This document shows, in pieces, positions 50,968-60,600 of a DNA stretch of 64,000 bases. Source of the DNA: Plantactinospora sp. BC1. Lineage in GTDB: Bacteria > Actinomycetota > Actinomycetes > Mycobacteriales > Micromonosporaceae. The notes beneath the pieces are model-generated. The model was not told the origin of the DNA and made no database searches. It saw only the letters and a list, made by a program, of their open reading frames with translations. The DNA lies in the NCBI RefSeq assembly GCF_003030345.1, contig NZ_CP028158.1:4216001-4280000 (forward strand), written 5' to 3'. The number at the start of each line of letters is the position of its first letter. Within the stretch, counting starts at the first letter, position 1. Position numbers and translations under genes: made by a program.

Positions 50968-52299
50968 CGGCCCGGGGAGCCGGGCGGCACGGTCGAGGAA
51001 GAGCGTCCGTTCCCGGGCGTTGCGGGTCAGCTCGGCGGCCCGGCTGAACTCGCGTCGGGCCTCGTCGTGCCGTCCCAGCCGGGCCAGCAGGTCACCCCGG
51101 ACGGCGGGTAGCTGCGGATAGCCCGCCAGGACCGGCTCGGCGACCAGCGTCTCGACGATGGCCAGACCGTCGGCCGGGCCGGTGGCGTTGGCGACCGCGA
51201 CCGCCCGGTTCAGCTCGACGATCGGCGACGGTGACACGTGCACCAGCACCCGGTAGAGCGCGGCGACGCGTACCCAGTCGGTCTCGGCGGCGGTCCGGGC
51301 CCGCGCGTGGCAGGCCGCGATCGCGGCCTGCAGGGTGTACGGGCCGATGCCCAGCGACTCAGCCCGGTCCAGGGCGGCGAGGCCGCGCCGGACCAGCAGC
51401 CGGTCCCAGCGCCGACGATCCTGGTCCGGCAGCAGGATCGGCTCGCCGTTCGGCCCGGTCCTGGCCGGGATCCGGGACGCCTGCAACTCCATCAGCGCCA
51501 GCAGGCCGTGCACCTCGGCCTGTTCCGGCATCAGCCCGGCCAGGATCCGGCCGAGCCGCAGCGCCTCGGCGCAGAGCGCCGGCCGGGTCCAGTCGGCACC
51601 TGCGGTCGCCGAGTAGCCCTCGTTGAAGACGAGGTAGACCACCTCCAGCACCGAGCCGAGCCGGTCGGCCAGCTCGGCCCGGGGCGGCAGCTCGAACGGT
51701 ACGTGTTTCGCCGCGAGGGTACGTTTCGCCCGGGTGATCCGCTGCCCGACCGTCGGCTCCGGCACCAGGAACGCCCGGGCGATCTCGTCGGTACGCAGTC
51801 CGCCGAGCAGCCGCAGCGTCAACGCCACCCGCCCTTCGGTGGGCAGCACCGGATGGCAGGCGGTGAAGATCAGTCGGAGCAGGTCGTCGTCGATCCGGTC
51901 GGGGTCCAGTGCGGCGGCCAGTTCCGCCTCGGTCGGGTCCGGCCGGCTGCCCACCTCCCGGCCCAGCTCCTGAAGCTTCCGCTGGTACGTCGTACGCCGC
52001 CGGAGCAGGTCGACCGCGCGGTGCTTGGCGGTCGACATCAGCCAGCCGCCCGGATTCGCCGGTATCCCCTCCCGGGGCCACTGCTCCAACGCGGCGACCA
52101 GCGCGTCCTGGGCGAGTTCCTCGGCGAGCCCGACGTCCTGGACCAGCCGGGCGACCCCGGCGACGATCCGGGCGGACTCGATCCGCCAGACCGCCTCGAC
52201 CGCCTGCCGGCCAGCCTCGACAGGCTGCCGGTTGGCCTCGACCGCCTGCCGGTTGGCCTCCGGATGCCCCGCCACCGCCACGACTCCCGATCCAAGCAC
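50962..52299 (-). CDS. ECF sigma factor, ECF42-like, with DUF6596 domain
   Basis: The 445-residue protein has sigma region 2 (VWRIESARIVAGVARLVQDVGLAEELAQDALVAALEQWP) and region 4 (RLLGGLRTDEIARAFLVPEPTVGQRITRAKRTL). A long C-terminal DUF6596/TPR-like extension follows, as in ECF42. These factors have no anti-sigma protein and are paired with a DGPF/YciI protein, which is encoded just upstream. The first 40 residues include a seven-residue tandem repeat (EANRQAV-type, three copies) that I do not expect in the family. The start (GTG at 52299) is uncertain because other GTGs follow. Confidence 0.92.
   Translation of the reverse strand: MLGSGVVAVAGHPEANRQAVEANRQPVEAGRQAVEAVWRIESARIVAGVARLVQDVGLAEELAQDALVAALEQWPREGIPANPGGWLMSTAKHRAVDLLRRRTTYQRKLQELGREVGSRPDPTEAELAAALDPDRIDDDLLRLIFTACHPVLPTEGRVALTLRLLGGLRTDEIARAFLVPEPTVGQRITRAKRTLAAKHVPFELPPRAELADRLGSVLEVVYLVFNEGYSATAGADWTRPALCAEALRLGRILAGLMPEQAEVHGLLALMELQASRIPARTGPNGEPILLPDQDRRRWDRLLVRRGLAALDRAESLGIGPYTLQAAIAACHARARTAAETDWVRVAALYRVLVHVSPSPIVELNRAVAVANATGPADGLAIVETLVAEPVLAGYPQLPAVRGDLLARLGRHDEARREFSRAAELTRNARERTLFLDRAARLPGPP
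52194..52256 (-). repeat. Three 21-bp tandem repeats in sigma factor N-terminus
   Basis: Three 21-base units (52194-52214, 52215-52235, 52236-52256) encode seven-residue repeats ahead of sigma region 2. They differ by a few bases and keep the frame. Confidence 0.85.
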
Positions 52300-52358
52300 G
52301 CCGCCGCCGTCCGACGGTCCGGACCTCGACGACCTGTTGCCGTTCCGACGACCTCCGC

Positions 52359-52733
52359 TCAGGCCGGCGGGGCTGCGAAATCCTCCGGCCCGAAGACCCG
52401 GAGTACCTCACCCTCGCCCTCCCAGCCCGGCCACATGTCGCGGTGCAGCTTCAGGAACCGGGAGACCCACTCGACAGCCTCCTCCTTGGAGCGCACCTCG
52501 TACAGCGCGTAGCTGATCGTCTCCTTCGCCTCGGCGAACGGCCCGTCGGTCACGCTGAGCTTGCCGGTGGCGACCTGGAGGCGGGACCCCTCCGCGCTCG
52601 GGGCCAGCCCGCCCTGATCGAGCAGGGCACCGGCGGCGGTCGCCTCCTCGCCGAGCTGCATGATCGCCTCCATCAGCCCGGGCGGCGGCGGTGCCGTGGT
52701 CCGGGTGGCCCGCAACAGTGCCAGGTAGCGCAT
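52359..52733 (-). CDS. YciI/DGPF-domain protein, partner of ECF42 sigma factor
   Basis: The 124-residue protein shows MRYLALLRATR at the start, LMEAIMQLGEEATAAGALLDQGGLAPS, and the DGPF motif in SVTDGPFAEAKETISYALYEV. DGPF proteins are almost always encoded next to ECF42 sigma factors and are thought to be their targets or partners. The sigma gene starts 60 bases downstream on the same strand. Confidence 0.93.
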   Translation of the reverse strand: MRYLALLRATRTTAPPPPGLMEAIMQLGEEATAAGALLDQGGLAPSAEGSRLQVATGKLSVTDGPFAEAKETISYALYEVRSKEEAVEWVSRFLKLHRDMWPGWEGEGEVLRVFGPEDFAAPPA

Positions 52734-52829
52734 CTCTCGTTCTCCTTCGGTCGGTTGTTCGCTCAGCTTCGTCGTTTCGAGACAGCCGGCTGGCCGGATC
52801 AGACCCGGCCGGCGATGCCACCGGTCGGG

Positions 52830-53612
52830 TCAGGCGGCCGAGGCAGGGGTGGCCCGACGGTAGAGGTGGGCCGCCACGGCCGAGACCCAGGCCCAGGACA
52901 GCACGACCGCCCCGGTGAAGGCGAGGTTGGACCAGACGGCTCCGCCACCGGCCGCCATCGCCAGGAAGCCGGCGAGGAAGAGCACGCCGGTCGACCGCGA
53001 GAAGGCCGCCCAGCCCCGCCGTCCCTCCGCCGGGAACCGGCGGCCGAGCACCAGGCAGGCCGCGACCAGGCAGGCGAAACCGATGCCACCGGCCAGGAAG
53101 TGCAGCGTGCCGTGCCACGTTACCGCCGTACCGGTCTGCGGGGTGCCGATCGGGAAGCCCAGCGCCGGGTCCGCCCGGAACGCCCCGGCCGCGACGAGGC
53201 TGATCCCGTACGCCCCGAGCAGCCGGGGCGCCCAGACCGCACCGGTGCCCGGGGCGAGGCCACGGCGCAGTCCGAGCGCGAGTGCACAGGTCATCAACCC
53301 GGTCATGACCAGGTTGCCGATCTGGATCCAGCCGAGCCCGCCGTTGGCCAGCAGGCTCCAGGCATGCCGGGTCAGGTCGAATCCGTCCCGGGTGAGTGCC
53401 TGGGCCAGCGACACCAGGACGTAGCTCGGCCCGGCGAGCACGCCGTACGCCAACAGCGTCCTCGTGACGCCGCCCGCCGGATCGCAGGGCTGGCCGGCCA
53501 CCCCGGAGCCGGTGCCCTGCCGCTGCACCGTCGTGCTGGGCGGGCTCGCCGTCGTGCTGTGCGGGTTCGCCACCGTGGTGTGCGGGCTTGCCGTCGTGCT
53601 GGGCTGGTTCAT
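52830..53612 (-). CDS. DUF998 domain-containing membrane protein
   Basis: The 260-residue protein begins with about 30 Ser/Thr/Pro/His residues in seven-residue repeats, followed by six or seven hydrophobic segments (LLAYGVLAGPSYVLVSLAQAL, GNLVMTGLMTCALALGL, LLGAYGISLVAAGAF, LHFLAGGIGFACLVAACLVLG). The pattern with FRADPALGFPIG and HGTLHFLAGG is DUF998. The function is unknown. It lies upstream of the YciI gene on the same strand with a gap of about 100 bases, and may be a member of the ECF42 regulon. Confidence 0.85.
   Translation of the reverse strand: MNQPSTTASPHTTVANPHSTTASPPSTTVQRQGTGSGVAGQPCDPAGGVTRTLLAYGVLAGPSYVLVSLAQALTRDGFDLTRHAWSLLANGGLGWIQIGNLVMTGLMTCALALGLRRGLAPGTGAVWAPRLLGAYGISLVAAGAFRADPALGFPIGTPQTGTAVTWHGTLHFLAGGIGFACLVAACLVLGRRFPAEGRRGWAAFSRSTGVLFLAGFLAMAAGGGAVWSNLAFTGAVVLSWAWVSAVAAHLYRRATPASAA
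53530..53612 (-). repeat. Four 21-bp tandem repeats at start of DUF998 gene
   Basis: Units begin at 53530, 53551, 53572 and 53593 and encode TTASPxx-type heptads at the N-terminus. The start codon lies in the last unit. Confidence 0.8.
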
Positions 53613-53812
53613 CGTCGTCCTCCTCGGGTTCCACCGGTCCGGTTCGGCGCCCGGACCGGCCGCTACCCATGCCTCGAACAGGCGACGGCGGATTCGACAG
53701 GTCGGTCGGATTTTCTTCGACGAATTTCCCCGGTACCGGCGGGCACGGCTCTGAACTGGGCATATCCGCCGGTCGCCTGTCGTACGGCGGGTGCGGTCGT
53801 AGGCTCGGAATC

Positions 53813-54442
53813 ATGTCCTGGACGACCTATGGCAGCTTCCTGGTCTTCGCGGTGGTGCTGATCGTGGTGCCCGGGCCGGACTTCGCGGTGGTCACCCGGA
53901 ACACCCTCGCCGCTGGTCGGGGGAGGGGCTGGTGGAGTGCGGTCGGCGTCGCCTGCTCCAACGCCGTACAGGGCAGTGCGGCCGCGGCCGGGCTGGGGGC
54001 GGTGATCGTACGGTCCCAACCGCTCTTCCAGACCATCAAGTGGGTGGGGGTCGGCTACCTCGCCTTCCTCGGCCTCCAGGCGCTCCGCTCGGCCTGGCTC
54101 GGCCGGTACGCCCCGATCGGCGGGGACCAGCCCGACCCGCCCGGAGCGGCGCTCGCCGGCTGGCGACAGGGGTTCCTCTCCAACATCACCAACCCCAAGG
54201 TGTTGGCCTTTTATCTCGCGGTACTCCCGCAGTTCGTCGGGCATCGCGCCCCGCTGGCCGTACTGATGCTGTTCGCGCTGAGCCACGCGGTGCTCTCGCT
54301 GCTCTACCTGCTGACCCTGGTCGGGCTGTTGCACCGGGCCCGCCGGGTGCTGTCCCGGCGCCGGGTACGGCGGGCGATGGACGCCGGCACCGGTGTCGCG
54401 ATGCTCGGCTTCAGCGTCCGGCTCGCCACCGAGCGGGCCTGA
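53813..54442 (+). CDS. LysE family translocator
   Basis: I choose the ATG at 53813 (209 residues). The protein has about six hydrophobic segments and the LysE/RhtB motif FAVVLIVVPGPDFAVVTRNTLAAGRGRGWWSAVGVA, then WVGVGYLAFLGLQALRSAW and FLSNITNPKVLAFYLAVLPQF. LysE proteins export amino acids such as lysine, threonine or homoserine lactones. The substrate cannot be told. It is divergent from the DUF998 gene. The 200 bases between them hold no gene or clear palindrome. Confidence 0.92.
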   Translation: MSWTTYGSFLVFAVVLIVVPGPDFAVVTRNTLAAGRGRGWWSAVGVACSNAVQGSAAAAGLGAVIVRSQPLFQTIKWVGVGYLAFLGLQALRSAWLGRYAPIGGDQPDPPGAALAGWRQGFLSNITNPKVLAFYLAVLPQFVGHRAPLAVLMLFALSHAVLSLLYLLTLVGLLHRARRVLSRRRVRRAMDAGTGVAMLGFSVRLATERA

Positions 54443-54471
54443 CCGGCCCCGCCGGCTCCCACCGAGGGCAG

Positions 54472-54529
54472 TCTTGCTGTTGACAAGATGCCGCCTCGGC
54501 AGGCAATCTTGACGGTGCCAAGTTATGCT
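54472..54529 (+). promoter_or_regulatory. Repeated TCTTG/CAAGA sites and -10 box
   Basis: Half-sites TCTTG (54472), CAAGA (54484), ATCTTG (54506) and CAAG (54519) alternate in orientation. TATGCT (54524-54529) ends six bases before the GTG at 54535, which indicates a leaderless transcript. A MarR- or TetR-like regulator could bind here. Confidence 0.4.
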
Positions 54530-54534
54530 TCGTC

Positions 54535-54960
54535 GTGCCGCCCCGGGAGACCCTGATGTCGTCCGCCACCCAGACCACCGCCGCCATCCTGCTGATCACC
54601 GTCTCGACCATCGCGTTCGGCGGGCTCTCCCTGCTCATGCAGCTGGTCCGACGGATACCCGGCTATCTGGACAACCCCGTCCGGCGGGCGCTCTGGACCG
54701 CCGGACACGCCCACGCCGGCGTACTCGTGCTCTTCGCGCTCGTCGCGCTCCTCTATCTGGACCGGGCCGACTACGGCGAGGGGATGCGGACGCTGATCCG
54801 GGTCCTGCTGGTCTCCGCGCCGATCCTGATGCCGATCGGCTTCTTCCTCTCCGTCGTACGCCCCTCGGACACCCGACCCAACAAGCTGATCTGGCTGGTG
54901 GGAGTCGGTGGGCTGAGCCTGACCGTCGGCACCCTGCTACTCGGCGTCGGCCTGCTCTGA
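54535..54960 (+). CDS. Small four-helix membrane protein of unknown function
   Basis: The 141-residue protein starts at GTG 54535, supported by the -10 box directly upstream; an ATG at 54556 is the alternative. Four hydrophobic segments are visible: AAILLITVSTIAFGGLSLLMQLV, AHAGVLVLFALVALLYL, RVLLVSAPILMPIGFFLSVV and LIWLVGVGGLSLTVGTLLLGVGLL. I recognise no named family. The Arg/Asp-rich loops suggest it is a plain membrane protein, not a channel. It may respond to the regulator of the upstream repeated sites. Confidence 0.75.
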   Translation: MPPRETLMSSATQTTAAILLITVSTIAFGGLSLLMQLVRRIPGYLDNPVRRALWTAGHAHAGVLVLFALVALLYLDRADYGEGMRTLIRVLLVSAPILMPIGFFLSVVRPSDTRPNKLIWLVGVGGLSLTVGTLLLGVGLL

Positions 54961-55089
54961 CGCGTCGCCCGGCGGTGGGCCGGAGGGAGGCTCCGGGGTG
55001 CGTCGACGGGACCGGTGCCGACGGGAGCCGGGTCACGGTGGGGGACCCGGCCGTGTCGCCCCGACCGGGGGTGCGACAGACTAGCGACC

Positions 55090-56553
55090 ATGGCGGCTCG
55101 TGGCTTCCCGTACACCGATCTCCGGGAGTTCCTCACCGCGCTGGAGGGCGCTGGCGAGTTGCGCCGGGTTCCGGTACCCGTCGACCCGACGCTGGAGATC
55201 AGCGAGGTGGTCACCCGTACCGTCCGGGCGAACGGGCCGGCCCTGCTCTTCGAGCGCCCGACCCGGGGTGAGATGCCGGTCGCGATCAACCTGTTCGGCA
55301 CCGAACGGCGGATGGCGATGGCGCTCGGCGTCGACCGGCTGGACGAGATCGGCGAGCGGATCGGTTCACTGGTCAAGCCGGAGCTGCCGGTCGGCTGGTC
55401 CGGGATCCGCGAGGGCCTGGGCAAGGTGATGCAGCTCAAGTCCGTACCGCCGAAGAAGGTCAGGACCGCCCCCTGCCAGCAGGTGGTCTACCGGGGCGCC
55501 GACGTCGACCTGAACCGGCTGCCCGGCCTCCAGGTCTGGCCCGGCGACGGCGGGATCTTCCACAACTACGGGCTGACCCACACCAAGCATCCGGAAACCG
55601 GCAAGCGCAACCTCGGGCTCTACCGGTTGCAGCAGCACTCGCACAACACGCTCGGCATGCACTGGCAGATCCACAAGGACTCCACCGCGCACCACGCCGT
55701 CGCCGAGCGCCTCGGCCAGCGGCTGCCGGTGGCGATCGCCATCGGCTGCGACCCGGTGGTCAGCTACGCCGCCTCCGCCCCGCTCCCCGGCGACATCGAC
55801 GAGTACCTCTTCGCCGGGTTCCTGCGCGGCGAGCGGGTCGAGATGGTCGACTGCCTGACCGTGCCGCTCCAGGTGCCGGCGCACTCCCAGATCGTGCTGG
55901 AGGGCTACATCGAGCCCGGCGAGCGGCTGCCGGAGGGACCGTTCGGCGACCACACCGGCTTCTACACCCCGGTCGAGCCCTTCCCGGTGCTGCACGTCGA
56001 GGCGATGACCACCCAGCGGGAGCCGGTCTACCACTCGATCATCACCTCCAAGCCGCCGCAGGAGGACCACGGGCTCGGCAAGGCCACCGAGCGGATCTTC
56101 CAACCGCTGCTCAAGCTGCTGATCCCGGACATCGTCGACTACGACCTGCCGGCCGCCGGGGTCTTCCACAACTGCGCGATCATCTCGATCCGGAAGCGCT
56201 ATCCGAAGCACGCCCAGAAGGTGATGAACGCGATCTGGGGCGCCCACCTGATGTCGCTGACCAAGCTGATCGTGATCGTCGACGAGGACTGCGACGTGCA
56301 CGACTACGCCGAGGTGGCCTGGCGGGCCTTCGGCAACGTCGACTACGCCCGGGACCTGCTGCTCACCGAGGGACCGGTGGACCACCTCGACCACTCGTCG
56401 TACCAGCAGTTCTGGGGTGGCAAGGCCGGGGTGGACGCCACCCGCAAGCTGCCGACCGAGGGCTACACCCGAGACTGGCCCGAGGAGATGACCATGTCGC
56501 CGGAGATCCGGTCGCTGGTGGACAAGCGCTGGAAGGAGTACGGCATCTCATGA
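55090..56553 (+). CDS. Menaquinone biosynthesis decarboxylase, UbiD family
   Basis: I choose the ATG at 55090 (487 residues). The UbiD fold is clear: YTDLREFLTALEGAGELRRV, INLFGTERRMAMALGV, WPGDGGIFHNYGLTHTKHPETGKRNLGLYRLQ, EGPFGDHTGFYTPVEPFPVLHVEAMT and LIVIVDEDCDVHDYAEVAW. These hold the metal and prenyl-FMN pocket, with Glu in the EGPFGDHTG loop. The overlap with the MqnP-type prenyltransferase gene places it in menaquinone formation through the futalosine route, acting on the 1,4-dihydroxy-6-naphthoate side of the pathway. It needs prenylated FMN made by a UbiX enzyme encoded elsewhere. Confidence 0.9.
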   Translation: MAARGFPYTDLREFLTALEGAGELRRVPVPVDPTLEISEVVTRTVRANGPALLFERPTRGEMPVAINLFGTERRMAMALGVDRLDEIGERIGSLVKPELPVGWSGIREGLGKVMQLKSVPPKKVRTAPCQQVVYRGADVDLNRLPGLQVWPGDGGIFHNYGLTHTKHPETGKRNLGLYRLQQHSHNTLGMHWQIHKDSTAHHAVAERLGQRLPVAIAIGCDPVVSYAASAPLPGDIDEYLFAGFLRGERVEMVDCLTVPLQVPAHSQIVLEGYIEPGERLPEGPFGDHTGFYTPVEPFPVLHVEAMTTQREPVYHSIITSKPPQEDHGLGKATERIFQPLLKLLIPDIVDYDLPAAGVFHNCAIISIRKRYPKHAQKVMNAIWGAHLMSLTKLIVIVDEDCDVHDYAEVAWRAFGNVDYARDLLLTEGPVDHLDHSSYQQFWGGKAGVDATRKLPTEGYTRDWPEEMTMSPEIRSLVDKRWKEYGIS

Positions 56554-57452
56554 CGGCGGTGGCGGAGTCGCCGGGGCGGGTGAAGTCCTTCCTCCGGCTC
56601 GTGGCGATCGAGCACTCGGTCTTCGCGCTGCCGTTCGCCTACCTGTCGGCGCTGACCGCGATGCAGCGGCACGGCGGGGAGGTGCGCTGGCTCGACCTGC
56701 TCCTGATCACCATCGCCATGGTCGGGGCCCGGACCTTCGCCATGGCGGCGAACCGGATCATCGACCGGCGCATCGACGCGCGCAATCCGCGTACCGCCGG
56801 TCGGGAGCTGGTGACCGGCGCGGTGAGCGTCCGGACGGCCTGGACCGGCGCGGTCGTCGCGCTGGCGGTCTTCCTCGGCGCCGCGGCGGCGCTCAACCCG
56901 CTCTGCCTGGCCCTTGCCCCGCTCGCCGCGATCCCGCTGGTCGTCTACCCCTACGGCAAGCGGTTCACCGACTGGCCGCACGCGATCCTGGCCCTGGCCC
57001 AGGCGGTCGGCCCGGTCGGCGCCTGGCTCGCGGTGACCGGCACCTTCGACGGCTCCGGGCCGGCCTGGCTGCTCGGCGCGGCGGTCGGACTCTGGATCGG
57101 CGGCTTCGACCTGATCTACGCCTGCCAGGACATCGAGGTCGACCGCCGGATCGGGGTACGCAGTGTCCCCGCCCGCTACGGTCTCCGGTTCGCCCTGCAC
57201 GCGTCGACCGTGGCCCACGTCGTGACCTTCGGCCTCTTCTTCTGGTACGGCGAACTGGTCGGACTCGGCTGGCTCTGGTGGGTCGGGCTGGCACTGACCG
57301 CGCTCGCCTTCGGCTACCAGCACGTGGTGGTGAGCCCGACCGACCTGTCCCGGGTCAACCGGGCCTTCTTCACCGCCAACGGCTTCGTCGGGATCGCCCT
57401 CTTCGTCTTCGCCCTGCTCGACCTGGTGATCCGGCTCCACCTCGCAGGCTAG
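56550..57452 (+). CDS. mqnP: UbiA-type prenyltransferase MqnP
   Basis: The 300-residue membrane protein overlaps the decarboxylase stop by four bases. It has the two Asp-rich motifs of UbiA enzymes, NRIIDRRIDARNPRT in the first half and YACQDIEVDRRIGVRS in the second, with about eight hydrophobic segments. It joins a polyprenyl chain to dihydroxynaphthoate in the membrane. The gene pair with UbiD is standard for actinobacteria using the futalosine pathway. Confidence 0.93.
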   Translation: MTAVAESPGRVKSFLRLVAIEHSVFALPFAYLSALTAMQRHGGEVRWLDLLLITIAMVGARTFAMAANRIIDRRIDARNPRTAGRELVTGAVSVRTAWTGAVVALAVFLGAAAALNPLCLALAPLAAIPLVVYPYGKRFTDWPHAILALAQAVGPVGAWLAVTGTFDGSGPAWLLGAAVGLWIGGFDLIYACQDIEVDRRIGVRSVPARYGLRFALHASTVAHVVTFGLFFWYGELVGLGWLWWVGLALTALAFGYQHVVVSPTDLSRVNRAFFTANGFVGIALFVFALLDLVIRLHLAG

Positions 57453-57626
57453 GCGGCGACGGGTCCGAAGCGGCTGACGGCGGGCCCGGTACAACCGGTC
57501 GACCCACCACATCAGACGGAACAGTCGCGGGCACGATGGTCGTCGTTGCCCGGCGGCGTATCGGGCGACGGCAACTACTCGCTAGGACTATCGACACTCC
57601 TCCCTGTACGCATCAACAATGACGCC

Positions 57627-60600
57627 GTGACAAGGAGTGAGCGCACGCGCTGGGTCATCGGCGGGTTGGTACTGGCGGCGATTCTGGTGGCGACCGCCGT
57701 CGTCTGGTGGCTGCGCGGCCGTGAGGTGGCCAGCGTGGTCGTCGGGGTCGGCAGCCTCCTCGCCGCGATCGTCGGTCTCGTCCCGCTGCTGGCCGGACGA
57801 TCCGCGCCCGCGGCGGGTGCCGCGCCGGAATCCGTCACGGTGATCCGGGCCGGCCTGCTCGGCCGGGTACGGCGGGTGCTGGTCCGGGCCGCCAGCGGAA
57901 GCCGGAACGAGGTCTCGGCCGGAGCGGGCGGCATCGTCGAGGACACCGGAGTCGAGAACCAGTCGGCACCGCCCCGGCAGTTCGGGCCAACCGGGCAGCT
58001 TGCGCCGGCTCCGACGGAACCGGCTGCGCTGGTCGGTACCCCGGCTCCTGCGCCACAGGACGGCGGCACGGTGCAGCCGAGCCAACCCGGCCGCCCCGTA
58101 GCGGCGACCGCTCCAACCGCATCGGCGGCCGTCTCACCGGCTGGTCCGGTGCGTGGTCGGCTGGTGCCGGCGGTGGATGGGGGTGCTCGTACCCCGCCAG
58201 GTGCCGGCGGCAGCCCGTCCGGCGTGGGGCTGGAAGCCCGGGTGGTCGACGGGATGGTGAGCCGGGACGTCCAGCTCGACCGGATCCTCGAAAAGATCCA
58301 CAGTGGCGAGACCGGGATCTTCGCGGTGCTCGGCGGGCACGGCATGGGCAAGTCGGCGTTCCTGCGGCAACTGCACGACCGGGTTGCCCGGGACGCGCCG
58401 GACGTCCTGCGACTGCCCGCGGAGGGGGCGATGCTCGTCGACAAGTACGGCCTCTCCGAATCGCTCAGTGGCCAGTACGGCGACGGTCTCACCCCGACCG
58501 CGGCGGGCCTGCTGCTGGAGCGGTCGTCGAACCTGCTCGGCAACCTGGTCAACGACCTTCTGCCCGAGTTCGGGCTGGCCGGGCCGGGCGGCGGGAACCG
58601 GCGGTTCGAGAGGTTCGTCCTGGCGATCGCGGCGGCGAAGACGGCCGGCGACCGTCCGGTGCAGGTCAAGAACGAACTCTCCGCCTTCGGCTTCGGGCGG
58701 ATGACGGACACCCGGATCGACGTCACCCTCACGGAGACCGCGGCCGCCATCGTCGACCGGGCCCGGAAGGCGCAGTGGCGGATCGACGAGGCGTTCATCG
58801 CGGACTGGCAGGCCTGGCTGAACGGCCGACGCGCCGTGGTGATCCTGGACGGGTTCGAGACACTCATCGACGACGCGGTGGGACAGTGGCTGGTCGGGCT
58901 CGCCTGGCGGCTGCCGAACACCCTCGTCGTCGTGCCGCTCATCCCCCGCGACTACGCCGAGCACGTCCGGAGCCTGGTGGACCCGAACCGCTCGGAGGAA
59001 CTGCCGCTGCTCTCCACCGGCGAGGTGTGGGAGTACCTGCGGCACCACCTGGGCGGCGGCGCGACCACGGAGCTGGCCCAGGCGGTGTACGACTTCACCG
59101 GCGGCCACCCGTCCGCCGTCGGGCTGGTGCACCGGCTCATCCAGGAGCGCGGCGCGGAAGCCCGGCAGGCCGATCAACTGCGTGGGATGCTGGCGCGCCT
59201 CTCCGCCGACGGCGGGCTGAACGTCGCCGGTCTGGTCGAGGCGATCCTCGGCCGTCGGCGGCGGGCGCTGCTGCGGGCGGTCGAGGTGGCCGCGCTGCTG
59301 AACTCCTTCGACCCGCCACTGCTGCAACGACTCCTGGAGACCGACGCGGAACCCGACGGGGGGCCGGGCGGTGCGGAGCGGGCGGCATCCGACGCGAGCA
59401 GTGTCATCGCGGAGTTCCAGCGGCTCGGCCTCCTCGACCGGGTCACCGACGGGACCCGGTTCCGGGTGCACGAGTTCATCCGTCCGGCCCTCGCCGCCCG
59501 GATGGCCCGGCTCTATCCGCAGCGGTGGACCCCGATCCACCGGGCCGCCGCGGCCCACTACTTCGAGCTGATCACCGAGTTCGAGGACAAGACCGACAAG
59601 GCGTACGGCTCCTGGTACAAGTACGAGGATCCGGTCTGGCAGGCGTACGAGACCGAGTGGCTCTACCACTGCGCCCAGCTTCCCGACGAGCGCTACCTGA
59701 CCCGTACCCGGTTCGTGCTCATCTTCATGGAAGCCTTCTGGTGGTGGGGGCTCTACGTCGACTTCCCCTTCTGCCACCACCTGCTGGAGAGCTGGGAGTC
59801 GGCGGCCCAGGACGACGACGACCGGAAGCTGCTGCGTCAACTGCACCGGTTCCAGCTCAACTACCTGCCCGGCCCCGACAAGCCAGCCGGTCCACACTGG
59901 ACGGAAGTGCGTAGGGCGCTGCGGGCGGTCCGCGAGGTCTGCGGGCTGCGCGGCGGCTGGCGGGACCCGCGGTTGCCGGCCGACGTCCAGGAGAGCCAGT
60001 TCCGCACCTCGCTCTACCTGCGACTCTTCGACGCGCACGCGCTCTGGTACGACGGCCGGCCGGAGCAGGCCGCCGAGGAGTACCGGAAGCTCGAACCGGA
60101 TTTCCTGGAGCTGGGCGACGACGTGATGACCGCCTGGTTCTACTACGAGTGGGGCGACATCGGGCTCTCCGCCGGTGATCCGGGCACGGCGGCGACCCGG
60201 GTCGGTCAGGCGCTGCGGCTGGCCGGGGAGATGGCCGACGGGCCGGAGGGCGAGGTCGACTCGGAGTTGCTGGCGAATTTGCACCGCTGCCTCGGTGACC
60301 TCTGCTGGCCGCGCGATCCGGTCACCGCCGCCACCGAGTACGGGCTCGCGGTCCGGCACGCCTTCCTGTTCCAGCGCACCGACAACGCCCTCGACCGCAG
60401 CGTCAACGCGCCCGACGAGTACACCCAGCGCTTCTACCAGGAGATCACGGACCGGGCCACCGCCAGGGCCCGCGAGTCGGCGGACCGGCCCGATCGGGAC
60501 GAGATCATGGCCGCCCTGGTCGCGCCGACCGGCGGTGCGGCGCCGGGCGACCTCCGGTCAGCGGTGCTGGCCGGACTCTTCCCACGCAACGCGCTCGATG

